This document shows, one piece after another, positions 29,304 through 38,240 of a stretch of 64,000 nucleotides of DNA; position 1 is the stretch's first letter; every line of letters starts with the position of its first letter. Below the pieces are notes generated by a model, which saw nothing but the letters and a program-made list of their open reading frames with translations, was not told the origin of the DNA and ran no database searches. Made by a program: the position numbers and the translations under genes. Source of the stretch: Candidatus Poribacteria bacterium (GTDB taxonomy: Bacteria; Poribacteria; WGA-4E; WGA-3G); NCBI GenBank assembly GCA_022394755.1, contig JAGFCA010000060.1, positions 38,619-102,618 on the forward strand, in the 5' to 3' direction.

Positions 29304-29313
29304 GAGGTAATAT

Positions 29314-30630
29314 ATGAATTTATTCGAATGTATTATTTTAGGTATATCAAGCTTAAGACGGAACCCGCTTCGATCAAGTTTGACTATATTAGGTATTATT
29401 GTTGGGGTTGGATCTGTTGTCAGTATGGTATCCGTTGGAGACGGTTCACGTGCAATGGTTTTACGTGAAATCGAACGTACAGGTGGTACCAAAATTGTAG
29501 AGATTTACCGAGACGAGTGGGATAAACAATCCGGTACTCTTAGTAGAGCAGCTGGTGAGGCAGTTAGAGGGAAAAGTCGGTGGCGTAGAAACCGTGCAGA
29601 ACACTTAGAAACTGATGATGCTTATGCTTTGCTTAGTAACGCCAGAGGGGTAGCGAATGTAATTGCAGAAGATGACATGGGTGGATGGAGTGTTAATTAC
29701 AAGGGTAGAACAAAGGAATCACGAATTGTAGCATCAACTGCTGGATACGATAGATCACATAACTGGTATCCCTCTATAGGAAGATTCTTCAAGGAGGATG
29801 AAGTCGAATCTGCAAGTAGCGTGGCTGTCATTGGTTCAAAGATTGCAGAAGAAGTATTCTTAAATGAGGATCCGATAGGGAAAGAAATAAAAGCATCTCG
29901 CCCTTCATATTGGCGTGGATTTAGCGGATTGTATGAAGTCCGTCTGAAGGTTATCGGTGTTATGGAGGAAAAAGGGGATGCAATGGATACAACTGGTTGG
30001 GATGACAGGTTTATTATTCCAATAACTACGCTTCAAGAGAGATTTAAAGGCCGACAGGATGTTGAACGTATCCGTGTTGAAGCTGTGAATGTTGATAACA
30101 TACCACAAGTCATTTCTGATGCCAAGAACATATTAGGGAGAATTCATAATAATACTGGAGAAGAATATAACTATTGGACTGCTACTGAGGAATTAGCCAC
30201 TGCAAATAAAGTCGGTTTTGTGATGAAGGCACTAATGGGAGGAATTGCCGGTATTGCTTTAATTGTTGCAGGAATTGGGGTAATGAATATTATGCTTGTA
30301 TCTGTTACAGACCGTACTCGAGAAATTGGATTACGGAAAGCATTAGGGGCAACCTTCAACGACATTATCACCCAATTTTTAATTGAAGCATCTGTTCTTA
30401 CAATCACAGGTGGAGTATTAGGATCAATACTGGGTGTATTTATGGGTAAAGGCACAGCTGCCCTTATCTCAAGATTTGTATGGGAAGGTAGTGATTGGCC
30501 ATCTGTGATTTCATTGTTTACAATGTTTATTGCGTTAGTCATCTCAGTTGCAATAGGTGTTTTCTTCGGATTATATCCAGCACATAAAGCTGCTAAACTA
30601 ACTCCTGTAGAAGCATTAAGGTCAGATTAG
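29314..30630 (+). CDS. MacB/FtsX-type ABC transporter permease 4 (divergent)
   Basis: 438 residues. Same fold as its neighbours (LRSSLTILGIIVGVGSVVSM, IALIVAGIGVMNIMLVSV, TDRTREIGLRKALGA, SPVEALRSD-like end TPVEALRSD) but clearly diverged: the first extracytoplasmic loop has a basic insertion (GKSRWRRNRAEHL) and a changed core. It may therefore form a heterodimer with permease 3, or with each of the others in turn; this is inference. It starts 10 bases after permease 3 and is followed 94 bases later by the adaptor gene. Confidence 0.92.
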   Translation: MNLFECIILGISSLRRNPLRSSLTILGIIVGVGSVVSMVSVGDGSRAMVLREIERTGGTKIVEIYRDEWDKQSGTLSRAAGEAVRGKSRWRRNRAEHLETDDAYALLSNARGVANVIAEDDMGGWSVNYKGRTKESRIVASTAGYDRSHNWYPSIGRFFKEDEVESASSVAVIGSKIAEEVFLNEDPIGKEIKASRPSYWRGFSGLYEVRLKVIGVMEEKGDAMDTTGWDDRFIIPITTLQERFKGRQDVERIRVEAVNVDNIPQVISDAKNILGRIHNNTGEEYNYWTATEELATANKVGFVMKALMGGIAGIALIVAGIGVMNIMLVSVTDRTREIGLRKALGATFNDIITQFLIEASVLTITGGVLGSILGVFMGKGTAALISRFVWEGSDWPSVISLFTMFIALVISVAIGVFFGLYPAHKAAKLTPVEALRSD

Positions 30631-30724
30631 AGAATAGTCTATATCATGACAATTTAGGGTGCTGATACATTTATCTTATGAATTGAATTGTTACTACATT
30701 GAATATACTATGGAGGAATAGGTT

Positions 30725-32611
30725 TTGAAGAAGTTAATTATTACTGCTGCTGTGATTATAGTTCTACTTGGTGCAGCTGGTTTTTTTGTCTTAGGAAGAG
30801 GGAAGAACGGATCTGATACTACTCTTGCACCGAAAATTGAAATAGTTAAACGGGGTGATTTCCGTAAGACTATTCGGGCAACTGGGAATTTAGAACCCCT
30901 AAATGATGTTGAGGTAAAATCCAACGTTGAAGGAGAAGTCGTTGAACTTCTCGTTGATGATGGTGATTCCGTACAAAAAGGGGAAGTGTTAGTAAGACTT
31001 GACCCAGAGATATACAGAGAAGAACAAAAACAAGCAAAAGCGGATGTTGATGCTGCTCAAGCACAATTAATGCAGGCTGAGTTAAATATTGAACTAAAAA
31101 AAGAAAGATTGGATAGTCAACTTTTACAATCCAAAGCTTCAGTAAAAATCGCACAAGCGAATCTTGAAACTACACAAGCCACCACCCTTACTCAACTAAG
31201 TTCTGCTGAGACAGATATTCAAACCACAATGAATCAATTAGACCAAGACAAGATATCTTTAGAACAAGCAAGGATATCGTTATCTCAAGCTGAATTGACC
31301 CTCGCTGAATACGAGACTTCACTAACTTCTTCCAAAGTTTCCTTAGATTCATCAAAATCCGAATTGGACCGAAACAGCGAATTGTATGAAAAAGATTTGG
31401 TTTCTAAGAAAACATTAGAGGATACTCAGACACAATATGCCAATGCTGAATCTCAGTATGAAAACGCAAAAAAACGAGTTGAATCCCAACAAAAGACTAT
31501 TGATTCTCAAGAACGTACAATTTTAGCACGAAAAACAGCTATAAAAACACGTGAAGCTACCTTACAAAATCAACAATTAAATCTTAATAATTTAAAGAAG
31601 TTACGGGTAAAAGCAGAAGAGGAAGTTAAAATTCGATTAGAAAATGCACAAACACAACTACAAGAACTGGAAGCAACTATATTAAATGAGAAATTGTTGA
31701 CTGAACAATCGAGGGTTAGTGCAGATGCTAATTTACTCCGTAGACAAAGTAGTCTGAAAAACCAAGATGAACGGCTTGAATGGACTACAATTACTGCCCC
31801 AATGACTGGGACTGTCACACAACTCGTTATTGAGGAAGGTGAAATTGTAACATCAGGTAGATCTGCTTTTTCACAAAGTCCACCAATTATGACTATTGCT
31901 GATTTATCCCAAATGGTTGTTAAGACTTTTATTAATGAAGTGGATATGGAACGTCTAAATGAAGGACAAGATGCTGAAATCAAGATTGACGCCTTTCAAA
32001 CTATGAAATACAATGGCAAAGTCTATGAAATTTCACCAAGTGGGCAGCAACAAGATAATATTATCTCATTTGAGGTTATGATTGAGGTGGTTGATAGTGA
32101 AGGGAATATTCGTCCAGGGATGAGTGCTGATGTTGATATCATTACTTATGAAGAGAAGAATGTATTAATGGTACCTATAGATGCAGTTGTATCAAAAACG
32201 ACTGCAGTTGCTTCAGTCCAAGTTGGAAATAACTCACCATTTAAAGTTGGAAAACAGGTAGCAATGCAGACCATTAGTGAAAAGACTTTCAATGGAACTG
32301 TTGAAAGTTCAGCGAATGGAAACGTCACAATTAATTTAGATAGTTCACAACGGGGTATCACCCCCGGTCCTGCAACTGTTTCACTCTTAATTAACGGTGA
32401 CAAGAAAGCTGATGGAGTTCAAGCGCAAGTTTCTGTCACCCGTGGAAAATATGTAATGATTGATAACGGGACGCCTAAAGGGATCCAAACGACTATCGAA
32501 ACTGGTGAACAGAACGAAACTGATGTCATCGTCAAGAGTGGACTTACCGAAGGGGACCGGATCATCTTACAAGGCCGACAAAAACCACAGCAAGGTGGGT
32601 GGGGTAAATAA
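30725..32611 (+). CDS. Very long membrane-fusion (HlyD/MacA-type) adaptor
   Basis: 628 residues, where MacA-type adaptors have about 350-420. The order is: N-terminal membrane anchor (IITAAVIIVLLGAAGFFVLG); first half of the lipoyl domain (IRATGNLEPLNDVEVKSNVE); an exceptionally long coiled coil (about residues 95-345, Gln/Glu/Lys/Ser-rich); second half of the lipoyl domain (ITAPMTGTVTQLVIEEGEIV); the beta-barrel domain; and a membrane-proximal domain split by about 65 extra residues after VPIDAVVSK. TTG start with GGAGG 8 bases upstream. It would link the permeases to a TolC-like outer-membrane channel not found here. Confidence 0.9.
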   Translation: MKKLIITAAVIIVLLGAAGFFVLGRGKNGSDTTLAPKIEIVKRGDFRKTIRATGNLEPLNDVEVKSNVEGEVVELLVDDGDSVQKGEVLVRLDPEIYREEQKQAKADVDAAQAQLMQAELNIELKKERLDSQLLQSKASVKIAQANLETTQATTLTQLSSAETDIQTTMNQLDQDKISLEQARISLSQAELTLAEYETSLTSSKVSLDSSKSELDRNSELYEKDLVSKKTLEDTQTQYANAESQYENAKKRVESQQKTIDSQERTILARKTAIKTREATLQNQQLNLNNLKKLRVKAEEEVKIRLENAQTQLQELEATILNEKLLTEQSRVSADANLLRRQSSLKNQDERLEWTTITAPMTGTVTQLVIEEGEIVTSGRSAFSQSPPIMTIADLSQMVVKTFINEVDMERLNEGQDAEIKIDAFQTMKYNGKVYEISPSGQQQDNIISFEVMIEVVDSEGNIRPGMSADVDIITYEEKNVLMVPIDAVVSKTTAVASVQVGNNSPFKVGKQVAMQTISEKTFNGTVESSANGNVTINLDSSQRGITPGPATVSLLINGDKKADGVQAQVSVTRGKYVMIDNGTPKGIQTTIETGEQNETDVIVKSGLTEGDRIILQGRQKPQQGGWGK

Positions 32612-32644
32612 AGTCTTACATTTTATTCTGAATTTCAATTTTCA

Positions 32645-32683
32645 CAGCACCGATACCATAAGTGGTTTCGGTGCTGAGTTTTT
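32645..32683 (+). terminator. Terminator after the adaptor gene
   Basis: CAGCACCGATACCA (32645-32658) pairs with 32663-32676 with one mismatch across loop TAAG, followed by AGTTTTT. It lies 33 bases past the adaptor stop and separates it from the convergent hydrolase gene. Confidence 0.88.
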
Positions 32684-32713
32684 AATCAGTCACTCCAATA
32701 AAATAACATCATA

Positions 32714-33508
32714 CTACAATTCAATAATTTGACCGTCATAAGCAAGATTTGCATTATCCGGAAGTGCTATATTCTGTTCTTTACACTGATCTCTAAAATA
32801 CCGATGATCCAGTCGATGCATTATATGTGTAAAATAGGTCTCTTTCGGTTTTAAAGCATCACTGATTTCCAATGCTTGTCCCACTGAGAGATGGGTTGGA
32901 TGTCCAGGGTTAAAGCTTAAGGCATCAATTATTAACACCTCTATCCCTTTGAGCAATTCCTGCGAGGAATGGGGTAGTACTTTTACATCAGGTAGATAGC
33001 CAAAATTGTCTATCCTATACCCGTTTGTATCAACATTACCGTGTTCAACGGGGATTGGAGTAATGTCAAAATCAAATAATTGTAATCTTCCATTCACTAC
33101 ATTTGGAAGTAGATGACCTACACCACCCCCTTGAAAAGTTTCTTTAGTAAACATATAATCATAATTCCGTTGCAAGATATCAAGTGTTTGTTCTGGACCA
33201 TAGATAGGCATATCCATCTGCTGTTTACGGCACGGCATAACAATATCATTTGTACCACTTATATGGTCTGCATGACAATGTGTAAATATAACTGCATCGA
33301 TCCAATCAATCTTATTGCGATTTATCTGATCCATGAAGTTTGGACCTAAATCAAATTGCAGATTCTTACCGTTCTTCTCAATATGAATTGAGGTCCGGGT
33401 ACGATAATTTTTTGAACCAACCTGCATAGAATCAATGCAGGTTTCGCACTCACACTTATATTCTGGTACACCCGTTGAAGTACCTGAACCCAAAATCGTT
33501 ATCTTCAT
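32714..33508 (-). CDS. PhnP-like metallo-beta-lactamase-fold hydrolase
   Basis: About 264 residues. The N-terminus MKITILGSGTSTGVPEYKC and the metal motif THCHADHISG near residue 76 define a metallo-beta-lactamase phosphodiesterase of the PhnP branch; CECETCIDSM matches the extra cysteine site typical of PhnP-like proteins. Further ligand motifs are PVEHGNVDT, IDALSF and FTHIMHRLDH near the end. PhnP cleaves phosphoribosyl 1,2-cyclic phosphate, but no phosphonate genes are present, so the substrate is open. The ATG at 33508 is preferred; TTG 33514 is possible with closer AAGGA. Divergent from the GNAT gene, with 25 bases between the starts. Confidence 0.85.
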   Translation of the reverse strand: MKITILGSGTSTGVPEYKCECETCIDSMQVGSKNYRTRTSIHIEKNGKNLQFDLGPNFMDQINRNKIDWIDAVIFTHCHADHISGTNDIVMPCRKQQMDMPIYGPEQTLDILQRNYDYMFTKETFQGGGVGHLLPNVVNGRLQLFDFDITPIPVEHGNVDTNGYRIDNFGYLPDVKVLPHSSQELLKGIEVLIIDALSFNPGHPTHLSVGQALEISDALKPKETYFTHIMHRLDHRYFRDQCKEQNIALPDNANLAYDGQIIEL

Positions 33509-33533
33509 TCGCAAACAATCCTTTCATAAAAAC

Positions 33534-34298
33534 ATGCAAAAATTAAAACCTGAACAATATGAGATTTTAGCTGATAGCCTTGAAAACCAACCAACTACTG
33601 TTATTCCTACATCAAGGCTAAGGACAAGTATGTGTTCTGCTTACACATATGGTGTATCACCGGATTTTCATGCCGTAGTCATCTTTGATAGTTTCTGTCC
33701 TGACGAACCAATGGGGTTCGGACACGATGTTAATGCAATATGGAACTTGCTGAAATATAAACAAGGATGGAGTTGTATCGGTGTAGATGAAGTACATGCA
33801 GAATCACTTGGTAATCTTATTAACAGAACCACAAACTCCTCAATTCAATATTATGGTGATATATATCATACACTTGAAAAACCAGCAAAGTATTTACATA
33901 ACAAATGTGTCCGATTGTTGACTTTAAATGATAAAGAAAGAATAAGTAAAGCCCCAAAAGAGATTCAAGGAAATGGTTATCTAACGATTGATTCCATGTT
34001 AATTGATGGAATTGTTGCAGGTGCAATTGTCGATAATAGTCTGGTTACAATTGCCCATATTTATGCAGAAACAGACTTATATGCCGACATAGGTGTATTC
34101 ACCCAAGAACACTACAGAGGAAGCGGATTTGCTACCGCAGCAGCTTCGCTTGTAGCAAGAGAAATACAAGCCAAAGGTAAAATTCCTGTTTGGAGTTGTG
34201 GTGAAGATAATTATGCATCTCTTAAAATAGCAAAGAAGATCGGTTTCACAAAAGTGGACCGTCGTACTTATGTCATCCCTGAAACAATTATCCAATAG
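33534..34298 (+). CDS. GNAT-family N-acetyltransferase
   Basis: 254 residues from ATG 33534; the frame is open further upstream, but that part lies inside the divergent hydrolase gene. The C-terminal half carries the acetyl-CoA fold: DIGVFTQEHYRGSGFATAAA (the R-G-x-G-x-A loop) and SCGEDNYASLKIAKKIGF. The N-terminal half (FGHDVNAIWNLLKY) resembles the GNAT_acetyltran type. Substrate unknown. Its stop lies 4 bases from the convergent aminotransferase gene, with no room for a separate terminator. Confidence 0.85.
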   Translation: MQKLKPEQYEILADSLENQPTTVIPTSRLRTSMCSAYTYGVSPDFHAVVIFDSFCPDEPMGFGHDVNAIWNLLKYKQGWSCIGVDEVHAESLGNLINRTTNSSIQYYGDIYHTLEKPAKYLHNKCVRLLTLNDKERISKAPKEIQGNGYLTIDSMLIDGIVAGAIVDNSLVTIAHIYAETDLYADIGVFTQEHYRGSGFATAAASLVAREIQAKGKIPVWSCGEDNYASLKIAKKIGFTKVDRRTYVIPETIIQ

Positions 34299-34302
34299 AT
34301 TG

Positions 34303-35562
34303 CTAACCCAATGCATCGTCTACTTTATTAATTGCTGCTGCCATTAACCGAGCATGTTCTTCCTGCATATTAACATTGAAGCCAAACCTTAATGCCCGAC
34401 CAAGAATTGATAAGGTATTTGGACACATGTCACGTGAATATTTGATATCACCTTTGTATCTTGGGTCAGACCATGGATAACCTGCAGCATTGGGTGAATG
34501 TTTAAAGAGGATTGAATCCCAATATGTATAAATGTGTCTATCTGGGAATCCTTCATTATAAGCTGTCCCCGCACCTAATCCTTCTGCTGTAAGTGCTTCT
34601 GTATATTTCTTAGCTAAGTTATCATCGTTGATAATGATGGCAGCACTAATTCCACATTCACCAGTCGGATCATCAACATGCTGACGTTTATATCCTTTTG
34701 GATTATCTGAGAGTTCTGCTATAAAAGCTTTCTTTAGTTTCCGTGTATGTCCAAGGATATCATCAAGTTTCGATAATTGCACTCGTGCAATCGCTCCCAA
34801 AATCTCTCCAGGACGATAGGTTTGACAAGAAAATGGTTTATTCTTCCATTCAGAATCACTCATCCACATAGGAAGTCCTGGTTCAGAGGCAAATGCTGCT
34901 CTTTCATAAGTATCATAATTGTCAGTAAAAACTAATCCGCCCTCTCCACAAGTAAGAACTTTAAAGTAGTTTAAACTCCATGCCCCTGCATCTCCCCAAG
35001 TACCAGCATATTTACCATTATACTGTCCTCCAACACATTGACAGGAATCTTCAACCACTTTCAGTTCGTGTCTTTTGGCAATATCCAAAATTGCCTCTAT
35101 ACGACACGGAACTCCTTGCATATGAACAGGTAAAATAGCTTTTGTATGTGGTGTAATTTTTCTTTCAACATCTGCAGGATCTAAACCGAGTGATTCATCA
35201 ATTTCTGCAATCACAGGTATAGCACCAACCCCTACTATAGCGGCAGCAGTAGCGATAAAGGTATATCCGGGTAAAATCACTTCATCACCTGGACCAATCC
35301 CAACACCCGTAAGTGCACAAATTATCGCTGATGTACCTGAATTCACCATTAATGCATGATTAACTCCAAGACGGCCTGCAGCCTCTTGTTCAAATGAAGC
35401 TACCTGAGAATTTTCAACAAAACGAAATAATTGTCCACTCCGGAGTACATCTGTAACTGCTTGTATTTCACGCTCATCTATTACACTTGGACCGTGCATA
35501 CCACCGGGAATTGAATCGGTGATTACAGGTGTTCCTCCATCTATTGCTAATCGATTAGACAT
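34303..35562 (-). CDS. DegT/DnrJ/EryC1/StrS-type aminotransferase
   Basis: 419 residues. The PLP-dependent fold of sugar aminotransferases is seen in ALMVNSGTSAIICALTGVGI, GDEVILPGYTFIATAAAIVG, VEDSCQCVGGQYNGKYAGTW and WSLNYFKVLTCGEGGLVFTD, whose lysine (near residue 195) should bind PLP. The family makes amino sugars for envelope polysaccharides or antibiotics; no sugar-nucleotide genes lie next to it here, so the product is unknown. A promoter lies about 40 bases upstream on the same strand. Confidence 0.92.
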   Translation of the reverse strand: MSNRLAIDGGTPVITDSIPGGMHGPSVIDEREIQAVTDVLRSGQLFRFVENSQVASFEQEAAGRLGVNHALMVNSGTSAIICALTGVGIGPGDEVILPGYTFIATAAAIVGVGAIPVIAEIDESLGLDPADVERKITPHTKAILPVHMQGVPCRIEAILDIAKRHELKVVEDSCQCVGGQYNGKYAGTWGDAGAWSLNYFKVLTCGEGGLVFTDNYDTYERAAFASEPGLPMWMSDSEWKNKPFSCQTYRPGEILGAIARVQLSKLDDILGHTRKLKKAFIAELSDNPKGYKRQHVDDPTGECGISAAIIINDDNLAKKYTEALTAEGLGAGTAYNEGFPDRHIYTYWDSILFKHSPNAAGYPWSDPRYKGDIKYSRDMCPNTLSILGRALRFGFNVNMQEEHARLMAAAINKVDDALG

Positions 35563-35600
35563 CTTGCCTCCGACAATATCACTACATCAGATTTTAAGAC

Positions 35601-35629
35601 ACTTTAACCGATACTATCAATTTTGTCAA
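35601..35629 (-). promoter_or_regulatory. Promoter for the DegT-type aminotransferase gene
   Basis: TTGACA (35629-35624), a 17-base spacer and TAAAGT (35606-35601) on the minus strand, about 40 bases before the start codon. The -35 box is perfect and the -10 box matches at four positions. Confidence 0.5.
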
Positions 35630-35883
35630 GATTCTATATGAATACTATCGCGCTATCTACTCATTATATGATTAATAATCAATTCTTTCTAAGAGTTTTA
35701 ATTTTCAAGTAGGATTGTAATTCTTACAAATAGCAGCATCAATCGGTTTATGTTATATGTTATGTTAGTTGAGAAATAGTGTCTAATCTTAATTCTATAA
35801 CTTTAATATAATTATTGATACACCATTTCATTCTTAAATCTCTCAACACTACAAGTTAACCCTGTATTCACAAAACATTATTC

Positions 35884-35912
35884 TTGACTCACAATTAGAA
35901 CCTTGTTATGAT
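35884..35912 (+). promoter_or_regulatory. Promoter for the MDR dehydrogenase gene
   Basis: TTGACT (35884-35889), a 17-base spacer and TATGAT (35907-35912), one mismatch from consensus in each box, about 40 bases before the ATG. Confidence 0.7.
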
Positions 35913-35953
35913 GAAAAAAATGAATAGAGAATTATAAACTGTATGGAGATAAC

Positions 35954-36964
35954 ATGAAGGGTAAACATATTATAATGCCAGCAAAACGTAAAGCTGTGCT
36001 GGAAGACTTTGAAGTTGACGAAAATCTCGGTCCTGATCAGGTCTTACTAAAGACACACTATAGTCTTATTAGTCCTGGTACAGAAGGTGCTGGATTTACT
36101 GGATTAGAAAGTGGAACACAATTTCCACACGGGTCAGGATATACAGCTATCGGAGAAGTACTTAAAGTTGGAGAACACGTAACAAAATGTGCTGTTGGAG
36201 ATTTTGCTTTCTGCTATAGTTCACACGCGTCTATCGTTAAAACTTCCGCAGTACTACTTGCATTTAAACCTCCTTTAGAAATTGATGCTAAACTAATTTC
36301 TTTTGTTAGAATGGCTACTGTTGCTATGACTTCGTTACGTGTATCTTCTGCAGAATTTGGAGATACTGCTGTTATAATCGGTTTAGGTTTAGTTGGAAAT
36401 TCAGCTTCTCAACTCTTCAAATTAGCAGGAATGAATGTAATAAGTGTTGAACTTGTTCCTGAACGTCTGGAAATAGGGAGAAAATGTGGAATAGAGAATC
36501 TAATTAATCCTGATCAAGAAGATGTTCATGAACGTGTGAATTTCATAACAAATGGTAGGAAAGCAGAGGTAACTGTTGAAGCCATAGGAAATCCAAGACT
36601 TGTGGAATTGGCATACCAATTAACAGGAAGAAAAGGGGAAGTGATCCTACTCGGTTCTCCTCGTGGTGAATATATTAAGAATGTTACAGAAGTGCTCAAT
36701 TATACACACCTCATCGGTTTAGGTGCAATTACACTCAAAAGTGCACATGAATGGGTCTATCCAACGATGCATAGCGGGGAATCCAAACACTCCTTGGAAC
36801 GAAACTCACAGATAGTATATTCGCTTATTAAGGATGGGAAGTTTAATGTTGAGGATCTATTAACCCATGTGATTAATCCGGAGGATGCTCAATCAGCTTA
36901 CGATGGATTGACTGATAAGAAGAATGAGTATTTAGGGGTCATTATGGATTGGACACAAATCTAA
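35954..36964 (+). CDS. Zinc-less MDR-type alcohol dehydrogenase-like oxidoreductase
   Basis: 336 residues. MDR fold: N-terminal GroES-like domain with YSLISPGTEGAGFTG, where the catalytic zinc Cys of classical alcohol dehydrogenases is replaced by the SPGTE motif; then a Rossmann domain with AVIIGLGLVGNSASQLFKLAG near residue 145 and GRKGEVILLGSPRGEY. Members with SPGTE are often found in sugar or secondary-metabolite loci. The structural-zinc cysteine cluster is also absent. Substrate unknown. ATG preceded by ATGGAGATAAC. Confidence 0.85.
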   Translation: MKGKHIIMPAKRKAVLEDFEVDENLGPDQVLLKTHYSLISPGTEGAGFTGLESGTQFPHGSGYTAIGEVLKVGEHVTKCAVGDFAFCYSSHASIVKTSAVLLAFKPPLEIDAKLISFVRMATVAMTSLRVSSAEFGDTAVIIGLGLVGNSASQLFKLAGMNVISVELVPERLEIGRKCGIENLINPDQEDVHERVNFITNGRKAEVTVEAIGNPRLVELAYQLTGRKGEVILLGSPRGEYIKNVTEVLNYTHLIGLGAITLKSAHEWVYPTMHSGESKHSLERNSQIVYSLIKDGKFNVEDLLTHVINPEDAQSAYDGLTDKKNEYLGVIMDWTQI

Positions 36965-37079
36965 GGTTTTAAGGATTGTCAACTTAAATGTCAACCGAAA
37001 AGACTATCAATTTGTAATGTAAGAATGCATGGAACAGCGAAGAATACCGGTAAGATGGAAGATAAAAAATAAGTAAACA

Positions 37080-37106
37080 GTAGGAGGGTTTATACCACCC
37101 TCCTAC
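37080..37106 (-). terminator. Terminator-like hairpin between convergent genes
   Basis: GTAGGAGGGT (37080-37089) pairs perfectly with 37097-37106. On the minus strand it is followed by a T-rich but interrupted tail. It lies 28 bases past the lamin-tail protein stop and may serve both flanking genes. Confidence 0.7.
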
Positions 37107-37133
37107 GATTAAATCTGAAGTTAGGTACTGTTT

Positions 37134-38240
37134 TTACTTATCTTCTTTTATATCTCCCCAACTCGTTGTAAACCTATGTTTAGGGGATATTATCCCTTTC
37201 ATACGTTGAGTTGCAAGTATTTGTGTTTCTCCTGCAAATGATACATCCTGAATTTTATAGTGATATTCAATATCGTGTGTTGTGGTTGTGTCTATCCATA
37301 GGTAAGAATTCCGTTCCCCTGACGTACCTGCCCCTTGAATCAATTTATCGTTGATAATCCGATATTGTCCGTTTGGACGCTCACTCCGCAAAATATTAAA
37401 CCCAGCATTATCTATTTCAGATTCAGTAGTCCAATTGATTCGTATACCTTCCTTACTCAATTCAACACTGAAGGTAGATAATTCAACAGGAAGTGGGGAT
37501 GCAATTCTATGTCCTGGATTTCCATGATCGGTGTTACTACCCAAAAATGTGGATATAGACAGAGGGAGGTTTGAAGACAACACCCAATTTACTTTTTTCC
37601 TCCCATTAAGTGGTAAATTATCTTCCACTGAATATCGTCTCATTATCGAAGAACGGGCACCATCCACAGTTAAAGGATCTGATAATTCCCAGGCAGGTTC
37701 ATCCTCAGTACTACTATCACCATCAAGATTCCCCACTACATCGCTTATAACACCTTCAGGGGTAGATAACTGAAGGAAAAAACCCTTACTACCAAATAAA
37801 TTATCATTTGGTTCAATTTGGTCAAACTCTGTACTATGTTCAGTGAATAAATTATAAACAATCTCATCAGAAATCTGTGTAGATTTTCGACCATCCATAG
37901 TTATGAGGAGGACAGTTCCATTATCAGATATTTGCAAATTATTAAAATAAATTTCAGTAAAACGATGTTGATCATCTTCGTCACGCGTTTCAATCTCCAA
38001 CTTCCATCCTGACATATCAACCAATCCATTCGATTTGTTATAGAGTTCTATCCACTGGACTACAGTATTAACACTATTTTTTTCAGCATACATTACTTCA
38101 CTAAAACCAATTTGTCCAGGTGTAATCACACTGTTAATTGGCGTAAGCTCGGTCTCTGGTGGTGATATATCTTCTGTGTTGGATTCTCCTGTTGTGGAAT
38201 CAGAATTATCATCCTCAGCAGTGTTTTGGTACACAGTCAA
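37134..38240 (-). CDS. Lamin-tail-domain protein with C-terminal TTSWG tail, probably the 3' part of a frameshifted gene
   Basis: 368 codons. Acidic low-complexity start, then a lamin-tail domain (about 45-170: GQIGFSEVMYAEKN, WIELYNKSNGLVDMSGWKL). A beta sandwich follows near residue 245 (PVELSTFSVELSKEGIRINW, ESEIDNAGFNILRS), and the tail is SPKHRFTTSWGDIKEDK. It has no signal peptide, although this architecture is extracellular. The frame begins at TTG 38240, which overlaps the stop of the preceding cadherin-like gene (TTGA), in the -1 frame relative to it. I infer that it is expressed as the continuation of that protein. Confidence 0.75.
   Translation of the reverse strand: MTVYQNTAEDDNSDSTTGESNTEDISPPETELTPINSVITPGQIGFSEVMYAEKNSVNTVVQWIELYNKSNGLVDMSGWKLEIETRDEDDQHRFTEIYFNNLQISDNGTVLLITMDGRKSTQISDEIVYNLFTEHSTEFDQIEPNDNLFGSKGFFLQLSTPEGVISDVVGNLDGDSSTEDEPAWELSDPLTVDGARSSIMRRYSVEDNLPLNGRKKVNWVLSSNLPLSISTFLGSNTDHGNPGHRIASPLPVELSTFSVELSKEGIRINWTTESEIDNAGFNILRSERPNGQYRIINDKLIQGAGTSGERNSYLWIDTTTTHDIEYHYKIQDVSFAGETQILATQRMKGIISPKHRFTTSWGDIKEDK

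Larger units (their letters stand above)
35563..35953. other. Divergent promoter region
   Basis: 391 bases between divergently transcribed genes, with one promoter facing each way (35601-35629 minus, 35884-35912 plus). The AT-rich middle shows no gene and no clear operator. Confidence 0.65.

Noticed and set aside
32714..33508. Lipoate- or phosphonate-pathway assignment for the PhnP-like hydrolase
   Set aside because: No phn or lip genes are nearby, so only the fold-level call is supported.
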